Shown piece after piece: positions 1 through 6,734 of a stretch of 10,848 bases of DNA; position 1 is the stretch's first letter, and each line of letters begins with the position of its first letter. A program made the position numbers and the translations under genes. Origin of the DNA: Gemmatimonadota bacterium (lineage in GTDB: Bacteria > Gemmatimonadota > Gemmatimonadetes > Gemmatimonadales > GWC2-71-9); contig QHTP01000166.1 in NCBI GenBank assembly GCA_003220855.1, positions 1 through 10,848 of the forward strand. The letters are read 5' to 3'. The notes under the pieces were generated by a model. That model saw nothing but the letters and a program-made list of their open reading frames with translations, was not told the origin of the DNA and did not search any database.

Positions 1-922
1 CGAACGCGAGCATCTGCGCGCGCGTGCTGGGCGTGAGACCCGGCGCCCCGCCGGGATGGAGGGGGAGCAGGTTCACGAGCGCGCCGAGCGGCCGGGCGAG
101 CTGGGCCAGCTGATCGGCGTGCTCGAGCGCGTCGTTCCTGCCGCCGATGAGCACGTATTCGAGCGTCACGCGGCGCCGGAACTGACCGAGCGCCCCGACC
201 ACGTCGGCCAGGCGGTATTTCTTTTCGATCGGCATCAGCTCGTGCCGCAGCTCCGGGGTGGGCGCATGCAGCGAGACGGCCAGCCGGAATTGCTCGGGAC
301 GCCGCGCGAGCTGCGCCAGACCCGGCAGGATTCCCACCGTCGAGACGGTGATATGCCGCGCCCCGATGCCCAGCCCCTCCCGGTGATTGAGAATGGTGAG
401 CGCAGTGTCGACCGCGTCCCAGTTGAGCAGCGGCTCTCCCATCCCCATGAACACCACGTTGCTGGGCGTAAGTGACGGGTCCAGCAAGATCACCTCGCGT
501 ACCTGGGCCGCGATTTCGGCTGCCGTCAGGTTGCGTCGAAACCCCATGCGCCCCGTGGCGCAGAACACGCAGCCCAACGCGCATCCCACCTGCGACGAGA
601 TGCACAGCGTGCGTCGCTTGCCCTCGGGGATCAGCACCGATTCGATCGCTTCGCCATCGCCCAGATCCCACAGGTACTTTTGCGTCCCGTCGCTGGAGAG
701 CTGCCGCGCGCCGAGCGCCAGCCGGCGCAGCGGGAACGCGGCCGCCAACGCGCCACGCAGCTCCGCCGGCAAGTCCGTCGCCTGATCCCAGGCGCCCACC
801 GGGCGTTGCCAGAGACGCGGAACGATCTGGGTGGCGCGATAGGCCGGCTCGCCGCGCTGCGTGAGCCACTCCGCCAGGCGTGGGCGCGCGGCCGCGGGAG
901 CAAGGCTCAGCAGGTCGAGCAT
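1..922 (-). CDS. rlmN: RlmN, dual-specificity 23S rRNA A2503 / tRNA A37 C2-methyltransferase (partial, C-terminus off the left edge)
   Basis: Radical-SAM enzyme that methylates C2 of A2503 in 23S rRNA and, in studied bacteria, A37 of some tRNAs. Read on the minus strand from ATG at 922, 307 codons reach the edge without a stop. Visible landmarks are the N-terminal accessory domain (about 1-95), the segment TLCISSQVGCALGCVFCATG with Cys107 (counterpart of E. coli Cys118) and the 4Fe-4S ligands Cys114, Cys118 and Cys121, the SAM-binding GMGEPLLN (160-167), STVG (194-197), SLHA (217-220), and VNLLPLHPGG (283-292). The missing end, probably 40-60 residues, should carry the methyl-carrying cysteine (E. 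coli Cys355). A GGAG lies 10 nt upstream of the ATG (minus strand, 936-933), supporting this start. It is divergent from the PTS-aspS train. Family identity is near certain; only completeness is unknown. Confidence 0.96.
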   Translation of the reverse strand, partial: MLDLLSLAPAAARPRLAEWLTQRGEPAYRATQIVPRLWQRPVGAWDQATDLPAELRGALAAAFPLRRLALGARQLSSDGTQKYLWDLGDGEAIESVLIPEGKRRTLCISSQVGCALGCVFCATGRMGFRRNLTAAEIAAQVREVILLDPSLTPSNVVFMGMGEPLLNWDAVDTALTILNHREGLGIGARHITVSTVGILPGLAQLARRPEQFRLAVSLHAPTPELRHELMPIEKKYRLADVVGALGQFRRRVTLEYVLIGGRNDALEHADQLAQLARPLGALVNLLPLHPGGAPGLTPSTRAQMLAF

Positions 923-1001
923 GTAAGTGCCACTCCGGGAATGCGTTGCATATCAAGCCTAACTTAACTATCTTCAAGCGTTTAGGACACTTGAGCCCAC
1001 G
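923..1001. promoter_or_regulatory. Divergent intergenic spacer, likely promoters for rlmN (-) and the EIIA-aspS train (+)
   Basis: This 79-bp gap is the only noncoding stretch of any size and the only divergent junction. It is about 48% GC by my count, far below the flanking genes. A weak plus-strand sigma70-like pair is TTGCAT (946-951) and TATCTT (969-974) with a 17-bp spacer. A weak minus-strand pair is TTGAAG (977-972) and GATATG (954-949), also 17 bp. The promoters would overlap, so the two directions may compete. No operator palindrome or riboswitch-like fold is evident. The location is well supported; the exact hexamers are guesses. Confidence 0.45.
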
Positions 1002-1457
1002 GTGCGCCTGTCCGACCTTCTGACGCCCACACGCATTCGCGTGCCCCTGCACGCCACCGACAAAGCAGGGGTGCTCCGGGAGTTGGTGGATCTCGCGGGG
1101 GCGGGGAACGGCGTCCCGTCCGAGGAGGTTCTGGGGGCTATCCTCGAGCGCGAGAAGCAGTTCCCGACCGGGATCGGGTACGGCGTGGCGGTGCCGCACG
1201 GCAAGACGCCGGTGCTGGGGGCACTGGTGATCGTGGCCGGCACGACGCCGGCGCCTGTCCCCTATGAAACGATCGACGGGGAGCCGGTGCGGCTGTTCTT
1301 CCTGCTGGCGGGCCCCGAATCGGCGGCCGGGGCGCATGTGAAGGCGCTGAGCCGCATCTCCCGGCTGGTGCGGCGGGAGCCGGTGCGGGCGAGGCTGTTG
1401 AGTGCCCGCACGCCCGAAGAATTCTATCGCGTGGTGTGCGAGGCGGAGGTCCCATAG
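1002..1457 (+). CDS. PTS EIIA type-2 (fructose/nitrogen-type) domain protein
   Basis: A 151-residue single-domain protein matching the mannitol/fructose/PtsN class of phosphotransferase EIIA. These proteins accept phosphate from HPr on a histidine and either pass it to a sugar EIIB or act as regulators. The signature is GIGYGVAVPHGK (57-68), with His66 as the expected phosphorylated residue. The opening LSDLLTPTRIRVPL and a central FFLLAGP strand also fit the fold. No EIIB, EIIC, HPr or EI gene is adjacent, so a regulatory role like PtsN is more likely than transport, but that is inference. The GTG start at 1002 has only a distant AGGA (984-987), so the start is moderately secure. The gene's 3' end overlaps the most upstream aspS start by 22 bp, suggesting co-transcription. 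Confidence 0.88.
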   Translation: MRLSDLLTPTRIRVPLHATDKAGVLRELVDLAGAGNGVPSEEVLGAILEREKQFPTGIGYGVAVPHGKTPVLGALVIVAGTTPAPVPYETIDGEPVRLFFLLAGPESAAGAHVKALSRISRLVRREPVRARLLSARTPEEFYRVVCEAEVP

Positions 1458-3226
1458 CCAACGTCAGCGGCACATCCCGGCGCACCCTTCGCTGCGGCGA
1501 GCTGCGCATGCAGCATGTCGGGCAGCGGGTGCGGTTAGGCGGCTGGGTCCACCGCCGGCGTGATCTTGGAGGCATCCTCTTCATCGATCTGCGCGACCGC
1601 GCGGGCCTGGTGCAGGTCGCCATCGGCCCGGGGGCACCGGACGAGGTACGGCGCGTGGCGGCCGGGCTCGGGAGCGAGACCGTGATCGAGATCGAAGGCG
1701 ACGTCACGGCGCGCCCAGCGAGCATGAAGAACCCGGAGCTCGCGACCGGGGACGTCGAGGTGCAGGCCACCCGGCTCGCCGTACTGGGGGCGGCCGTCAC
1801 GCCGCCGATTCCGGTGGCGCGCGGCAAGGGCGAGGAGCTCCCGGCCGAAGAGCTGCGCCTCAAGTACCGCCACCTCGATCTCCGCCGGCCTGAAATGCAG
1901 GGCAACCTGCTACTGCGGCACCGGCTGCTGCAGCGTGCCCGCAGGACGCTCGCCGACCTCGAGTTTCTCGAGATCGAGACGCCGATCCTCACCAAGCCCA
2001 CGCCCGAGGGCGCGCGCGACTATCTCGTCCCGTCGCGCGTGCACCCCGGGGAGTTTTACGCGCTGCCGCAGTCGCCCCAGATCTACAAGCAGCTGCTGAT
2101 GGTGGCGGGGTTCGACCGCTACTTTCAGATCGCGCGCTGCTTTCGCGACGAAGACCTGCGCAACGACCGCCAGCCGGAGTTCACGCAAATCGACCTCGAG
2201 GCGTCGTTTGTCGGAGTCGAGGACGTGATCGGCTATGTCGAGCAGGTGCTGGTGGCCCTGTGGGACGAGGCCGGACACACGGTGGCGCGCCCCTTCCCGC
2301 GGCTCACCTGGCGCGATGCCATGGAGCGCTACGGCACCGACAAACCCGATCTGCGCTTCGGCCTCGTCATCGGCGATTGGACGGCGCAGGTCAAGGCGCT
2401 CGGCGTGCCCTTCTTCCAGCCGGCGCTCAAGGACGGCGCCCGCATCCGCGGGCTCGCCGTGAAAGGCGGGGCTGCGCTCTCGCGCAAAGACGTGGATCAG
2501 CTCGCCGACGCGGCGAAACAGCTGGGCGGCGCGGGGCTCGCGTGGGTGAAACGGCAGGGCGAGCAAATCTCCGGCTCGGTGGGCAAGCACTTCACGCCCG
2601 AGGTGCTCGGCGCGCTCGGCGTGGCTGATGGGGACGCGGCGCTCATGACCGTCGGTCCCGACCGCGTCACCTCACCCGTGCTCGATCGCGTGCGGCAGGA
2701 GGTCATCCGCCGGCTGGCACCTGCTCCCCACGCGGCCCATGCGTTCTGCTGGGTGGTGGACTTTCCCTTGTTCGAGCCCGATCCCGAGACGGGGCGGCCG
2801 GTGTTCGCCCATCATCCCTTCACGGCCCCCCATCCGGACGACGTCGCCCGGCTGGACACCGATCCGTTCGCCTGTCGCGCGCTGCATTACGACGCCGTCT
2901 ACGACGGCAATGAGCTGGGGTCGGGCTCGATCCGGATCACGGATCCCGCCGTGCAGCGCCGCGTGTTCGCCCATTTGGGGATGACGCCGGGGGAGGTCGA
3001 GGCGCGCTTCGGGTTCCTGCTGAGCGGCCTGCAGGCGGGAGCGCCACCACACGGCGGATTCGCGATCGGTTTCGATCGCGTCGTGATGGCGCTCGCCGGG
3101 GCGGACAGCATGCGCGACGTGATCGCGTTCCCCAAGACGACCGCGGCGCGGGCGCTGTTCGAGGGTGCGCCCTCGCCCGCCAATCCGGCGGACCTGGCCG
3201 CGCTCCACATCGAGGTCAAACGATGA
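1436..3226 (+). CDS. aspS: Aspartyl-tRNA synthetase, bacterial type
   Basis: Class IIb synthetase charging tRNA-Asp in the cytoplasm. At 596 residues it has the normal bacterial length. Domains in order: anticodon-binding OB fold (about 20-125, WVHRRRDLGG at 38-47), catalytic core with motif 1 near 160-185, the flipping loop TPEGARDYLVPS (189-200), motif 2 with CFRDEDLRNDRQPEFTQID (235-253), the bacterial GAD insertion (about 305-425), and motif 3 ending GFAIGFDR (541-548). After RRRD there is Leu44, and Ser96 lies near the second position known to tune anticodon choice. This resembles discriminating E. coli-type enzymes rather than the His/Gly pair of nondiscriminating Pseudomonas AspRS (inference). 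GTG 1436 is the only standard start upstream of the conserved CGELR. A rare ATA at 1454 follows GGAGG (1445-1449), so the N-terminus may be 6 residues shorter. Confidence 0.97.
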   Translation: MRGGGPIANVSGTSRRTLRCGELRMQHVGQRVRLGGWVHRRRDLGGILFIDLRDRAGLVQVAIGPGAPDEVRRVAAGLGSETVIEIEGDVTARPASMKNPELATGDVEVQATRLAVLGAAVTPPIPVARGKGEELPAEELRLKYRHLDLRRPEMQGNLLLRHRLLQRARRTLADLEFLEIETPILTKPTPEGARDYLVPSRVHPGEFYALPQSPQIYKQLLMVAGFDRYFQIARCFRDEDLRNDRQPEFTQIDLEASFVGVEDVIGYVEQVLVALWDEAGHTVARPFPRLTWRDAMERYGTDKPDLRFGLVIGDWTAQVKALGVPFFQPALKDGARIRGLAVKGGAALSRKDVDQLADAAKQLGGAGLAWVKRQGEQISGSVGKHFTPEVLGALGVADGDAALMTVGPDRVTSPVLDRVRQEVIRRLAPAPHAAHAFCWVVDFPLFEPDPETGRPVFAHHPFTAPHPDDVARLDTDPFACRALHYDAVYDGNELGSGSIRITDPAVQRRVFAHLGMTPGEVEARFGFLLSGLQAGAPPHGGFAIGFDRVVMALAGADSMRDVIAFPKTTAARALFEGAPSPANPADLAALHIEVKR

Positions 3227-4179
3227 GCGACGAGATCACTCACCGCCTCTCCACGGAGGGCGTGGATCCCCTGGCGCTGGCCGGCGTGAACGACGGCAAC
3301 CTGGTGGAGCTGGCCCGGCGGCTGGGCGTGCGGGTGTCGCTGCGGGGCGACATGCTGATGCTGCAAGGCGCGTTGCCGGCGGTGGAGCGGGCGACGCAGG
3401 TGGCACAGGCGCTCGTCGAGCTCGCGCGCATGGGCGAAACGCTGGAGGTGGCCGACGTCGATCGCATCGTGAGCGACGAGGCACAGGGCTCGCTCGGCCG
3501 TCTGGTGGAGGGGGAGTACAAGATCATCCTGCCCGGCCTGCGCCGGGTGATCCAGCCCAAGACGGCGGGGCAGCGCGAGTACCTCGAGTCGATTGCGCAG
3601 CACGACATCGTGATCGGGATCGGGCCCGCCGGAACGGGAAAGACGTACCTCGCGGTGGCCGCCGCGGTGGACGCCCTGGCCCGCAAGCGCGTGCGCCGGA
3701 TCGTGCTGGCACGCCCGGCCGTCGAGGCGGGGGAGCGTCTCGGATTTCTGCCCGGCGACCTGCACGAGAAGGTCGATCCGTATCTCCGGCCGCTGTACGA
3801 CGCCCTCGAGGACATGATGCCGCGCGACCGCGTCCAGAAGGCGATCGAGAACCGCACGATCGAGATCGCGCCGCTGGCCTACATGCGAGGCCGCACGCTG
3901 GCCGACGCCTTCGTCATCCTGGACGAGGCGCAGAACGCCACGGGGATGCAGATGAAGATGTTTCTCACCCGACTCGGGGTGAATTCCCGGGCGGTGATCA
4001 CGGGCGACAAGACGCAAATCGATCTCGCCAACCGCGAGGACTCGGGCCTCTTGCAGGTGGAGCGCATCCTCCCCGGGATCGAAGGGATCGGATTCTGTTA
4101 TCTCGGGGATACGGACGTGGTGCGGCACCGCCTGGTGCGCGACATCATCCGCGCCTACGCGGACGACGCGCAGGGCTGA
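3223..4179 (+). CDS. phoH: PhoH family ATPase (YbeZ-like)
   Basis: Cytoplasmic P-loop NTPase of the PhoH/YbeZ family, linked genetically to YbeY and to rRNA maturation or RNA helicase activity; its exact reaction is unsettled. The 318-residue protein has a short N-terminal KH-like region (about 15-75), then the ATPase domain with Walker A GPAGTGKT (134-141), the LARPAVEAGERLGFLPGDL segment typical of the family (162-180), Walker B VILDEAQN (231-238) and the sensor-like ITGDKTQID (259-267). Length and motifs are normal, with no sign of damage. The ATG overlaps the aspS stop as ATGA, and GAGGT at 3212-3216 gives a good ribosome binding site 6 nt upstream. Its nearness to pgpH and ybeY is conserved across distant phyla. 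Confidence 0.96.
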   Translation: MSDEITHRLSTEGVDPLALAGVNDGNLVELARRLGVRVSLRGDMLMLQGALPAVERATQVAQALVELARMGETLEVADVDRIVSDEAQGSLGRLVEGEYKIILPGLRRVIQPKTAGQREYLESIAQHDIVIGIGPAGTGKTYLAVAAAVDALARKRVRRIVLARPAVEAGERLGFLPGDLHEKVDPYLRPLYDALEDMMPRDRVQKAIENRTIEIAPLAYMRGRTLADAFVILDEAQNATGMQMKMFLTRLGVNSRAVITGDKTQIDLANREDSGLLQVERILPGIEGIGFCYLGDTDVVRHRLVRDIIRAYADDAQG

Positions 4180-4180
4180 C

Positions 4181-6355
4181 ATGCGGCTCCCCACACGAGG
4201 GCAGGTGCGCCATCACGGCGAGCGCTGGGTTTGGGTGCTCGGCCTGGCGGTGCTCGCCACGCTCGCGTTCCCTTCGAGCGCCACCAACGTGGAGCCACTC
4301 CCCGTTGGGACGCCCGCCGACCGCGATGTGATCGCGCCGTTCACCTTCCCCGTGAACAAGTCCGACGAGGAGCTCGCGCGCGAGGCCGAGGAACTGGCCG
4401 GCAGCGTGAAGCCGATCTATCAGTTTCAGGAACGGGCGGTGGACAGCGCCAAGATCGCGATGCACGCCCTGTTCTCCACCCTCGAGTCGGCGGCGGACCA
4501 GGGCGGGGCGGCGGCGATTCAGCAGACCGTCAAAGCCCAGGGACTGGCGCTCTCGCCGCCTGAAGCGGCGTACCTGACCAAGGGCGGCAAGCGCCACGGA
4601 CTCGAGAAGGCCCTGAGTGAGCTGTTCGACCGCACGTTGACGCTCGGGGTCACCGGTCCGGGCGTGCTCCAGAGTGAACAGTCGCCCGAGCTCATCGTGC
4701 GGCGGCGCTCCGGTGAGCAGGCGATGGCGCGCGACCAGGTGCTGTCGTACGCCCAGTATCTGCAGCGGGCGCGGGCCATCCATCCGGACAAGGGGTCGAG
4801 CGTCGGGGACGAGCTCTACGTCCGACTGGCCGGGCACTTCTTCCGGGCGACGCTCGTGCCCAACACGCTCGAAACCGAGCGGCGACGCGACGAACTGCGC
4901 CGCAGCGTCGACCCGAGCAAGTACATCGTGCGGGGCGGGGATCGGATCGTGGGCGCGCACGAGGTCGTGACCAGTGAGGCGCACGAGAAGCTCGTCGCGC
5001 TCCACAACGATCTGGTGCGGCGCGGCGCGGCCACGAGCCGCTCCGCGGGGGGCGTGCTCGGCCCCATTCTGCGCGACTCGCTCATCCTCGCAATTTTTTG
5101 GGTACTGCTGGTGTTCTACCGGCGCGAGACCTACCGCGAGCGCCGTCAGGTCGCGCTCATCGGGGGTCTGTTCGCCCTCGTGCTGCTGCAGGCGGCCGCC
5201 GTCGCGCACTTCTTCCCGCAGCACCCGGAGATCGTGATCCTCCCGTTCCTGGCGATGATGCTGACCGTGCTTCTCAACGGACGCGTCTCCATGATCGCCG
5301 CCATGATCGTGTCGATCGTGATCGGCCTGCAGCCGGTGTTCCACGACATCCCCGCGCTGTTCTTCTGCGTCATCGGCGGGGTGACGGCGGCGCTGAGCGT
5401 GGGGGTGCTCCGCCGCCGCAGCAACTTCTACCTGCCGGTCCTGATCATCGCGCTCGGGTATCTCGCCGCCGCGCTGGCCCTCGGCCTCACCGGCAGCTGG
5501 AGCGTCGCCGAGGTCGGCGTGCGCGGCGTGTGGGGCGCCGCGAACGCCCTCGTCTCCGCGGGGCTCACCTTCTTCCTGCTGCCGGTGGCGGAATCCATCA
5601 CCGGCATCACCACCGACCTGACGCTGCTCGAGCTGTCCGATCCCAGCCGGCCGCTGCTGCGGCGGCTGTCGCTCGAGGCCCCGGGGACATACGCGCATTC
5701 GGTCGCGATGGCCAACCTGGTCGAGGCCGCATGCAACCGCATCGGGGCCGACGGGCTGCTCGGGCGCGTGGGGTGCTACTATCACGACATCGGGAAGATC
5801 AAGAACCCGCAGTACTTCGTCGAGAACCAAACGCGCGGCAACAACCCGCACGACCGGCTCAAGGCCTACCAGTCGGCCCAGATCATCAAGGCCCACGTCG
5901 CGGACGGCCTCGCGCTCGCGAACGAGGCGAGGCTCCCCGACGCCGTGGCCGCGTTCATTCCCGAGCACCACGGCACCACCGAGATCACGTACTTCCTCGA
6001 CCGCGCCAAGAAGAGCGGTGACGGCGGGCCGCTCCGGGCAACCGACTACGCGTATCCCGGGCCCAAACCGCACTCGTGCGAAACGGCGATCACGATGCTG
6101 GCCGACTCGGTCGAGGCGGCCCTGCGCGTGCTGGAGGACCTGACACCGCAGAAGATCGACGAGGCCATCGACCATATCGTGCGCACCAAGCTCAACGCCG
6201 GCCAGCTGGACGAGGCACCGATGACGCTGCACCAGATCGATCAGGTCAAGCGCGAGTTCGTGCGCATCATCAGCGGGATGTATCACAATCGCATCGACTA
6301 TCCGGAGTCCAGTGGCGGCATCACGGCGACCTGGCAGCCCGCGGCCAAGGCTTGA
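4181..6355 (+). CDS. pgpH: PgpH-type 7TM-HD membrane phosphodiesterase (probable cyclic-di-AMP hydrolase)
   Basis: A 724-residue membrane protein of the PgpH/YqfF family, whose characterised members hydrolyse cyclic-di-AMP to pApA. Order of parts: an N-terminal membrane anchor (about 17-35), an extracytoplasmic 7TMR-HDED domain (about 40-290), a bundle of about seven hydrophobic helices (about 297-480), then a cytoplasmic HD domain. Candidate metal ligands are His506, His535-Asp536 (in YYHDIGKIK), His572, His596-His597 (EHHGTT) and Asp642 (LADSVEAA). All seven positions expected from Listeria PgpH seem present, so it is probably active. Only 1 bp separates it from phoH, with AGGG at 4172-4175 as ribosome binding site. 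The cyclic-di-AMP substrate is inferred from family; no diadenylate cyclase gene lies in the window. Confidence 0.93.
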   Translation: MRLPTRGQVRHHGERWVWVLGLAVLATLAFPSSATNVEPLPVGTPADRDVIAPFTFPVNKSDEELAREAEELAGSVKPIYQFQERAVDSAKIAMHALFSTLESAADQGGAAAIQQTVKAQGLALSPPEAAYLTKGGKRHGLEKALSELFDRTLTLGVTGPGVLQSEQSPELIVRRRSGEQAMARDQVLSYAQYLQRARAIHPDKGSSVGDELYVRLAGHFFRATLVPNTLETERRRDELRRSVDPSKYIVRGGDRIVGAHEVVTSEAHEKLVALHNDLVRRGAATSRSAGGVLGPILRDSLILAIFWVLLVFYRRETYRERRQVALIGGLFALVLLQAAAVAHFFPQHPEIVILPFLAMMLTVLLNGRVSMIAAMIVSIVIGLQPVFHDIPALFFCVIGGVTAALSVGVLRRRSNFYLPVLIIALGYLAAALALGLTGSWSVAEVGVRGVWGAANALVSAGLTFFLLPVAESITGITTDLTLLELSDPSRPLLRRLSLEAPGTYAHSVAMANLVEAACNRIGADGLLGRVGCYYHDIGKIKNPQYFVENQTRGNNPHDRLKAYQSAQIIKAHVADGLALANEARLPDAVAAFIPEHHGTTEITYFLDRAKKSGDGGPLRATDYAYPGPKPHSCETAITMLADSVEAALRVLEDLTPQKIDEAIDHIVRTKLNAGQLDEAPMTLHQIDQVKREFVRIISGMYHNRIDYPESSGGITATWQPAAKA

Positions 6356-6734
6356 GCGCGCCGCGCGGCGGGTCCTGGCGTGGGAGGGCGCCCGCGGCGC
6401 GCGGGTCGAGCTCACGCTGCTCGACGCGCCGGCCATGCGCCGGCTCAACCACCGCGCCACGGGACGGCGCGGGCTCACCGACGTCATAGCCTACGCGCTC
6501 CCCCAGCCGGACGGGACCCTCCTGGGGGACGTTTACATCTGTCCCGATGCCGCCTGGTCAGGTAACGGGCAACGTGGAACGGGGAACGTGACTGAGGAGC
6601 TCGTCCGGCTCGCCGTGCACGGGACGCTGCACGTGCTGGGGTACGACCACCCCGACGGACCGGGACGCACGCGCTCCCCCATGTGGCGGCGGCAGGAGCG
6701 CTACGTGCGCCGACTGCTCCGCCGCGCGCCGTGA
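6312..6734 (+). CDS. ybeY: YbeY endoribonuclease / rRNA maturation factor
   Basis: Zinc-dependent endoribonuclease involved in 16S rRNA 3' processing and ribosome quality control. The 140-residue protein carries the metal motif HGTLHVLGYDH (His103, His107, His113) and the LTDVIAYAL and LLGDVYICPD strands. It ends with SPMWRRQERYVRRLL, which resembles FCB-group YbeY proteins. Three oddities: the first beta strand usual before the first helix is absent; the Arg of the YRG motif (E. coli Arg59) aligns with Thr50, as I recall for FCB-type members; and a repeat-encoded stretch SGNGQRGTGNVTE (83-95) precedes the metal helix. GTG 6312 is the only standard start, because the frame is closed by a stop at 6222-6224 with no ATG, GTG or TTG between. 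GGAG at 6304-6307 supports it. It overlaps pgpH by 44 bp. Confidence 0.92.
   Translation: MAASRRPGSPRPRLERAARRVLAWEGARGARVELTLLDAPAMRRLNHRATGRRGLTDVIAYALPQPDGTLLGDVYICPDAAWSGNGQRGTGNVTEELVRLAVHGTLHVLGYDHPDGPGRTRSPMWRRQERYVRRLLRRAP
6564..6591 (+). repeat. Four-unit heptamer tandem repeat (AACGNGN) inside ybeY
   Basis: Four consecutive 7-bp units read AACGGGC, AACGTGG, AACGGGG and AACGTGA. They can also be seen as two 14-bp units (6564-6577 and 6578-6591) that match at 12 of 14 bases. The 28-bp block lies in frame in ybeY and codes most of a Gly/Asn-rich stretch where orthologues have a variable loop. It is less GC-rich than its surroundings, suggesting repeat expansion or insertion rather than ancestral coding sequence. 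Function unknown. Confidence 0.75.

Noticed and set aside
56..967. Plus-strand open frames over the rlmN region
   Set aside because: The minus strand encodes RlmN with CxxxCxxC and GEPL motifs; the plus-strand frames have no recognisable content.
4145..6487. 780-codon minus-strand open frame opposite pgpH
   Set aside because: Its translation is low-complexity, rich in Arg, His, Asp and Gly, with no family motif. The opposite strand has a clear 7TM-HD protein. Long antisense open frames are expected in GC-rich codon usage.
6683..6730. Longer N-terminus for corC1 from GTG 6683
   Set aside because: The extra 16 residues are non-hydrophobic, lack family similarity and overlap the conserved C-terminus of ybeY. 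The GTGA overlap at 6731 matches the next junction.
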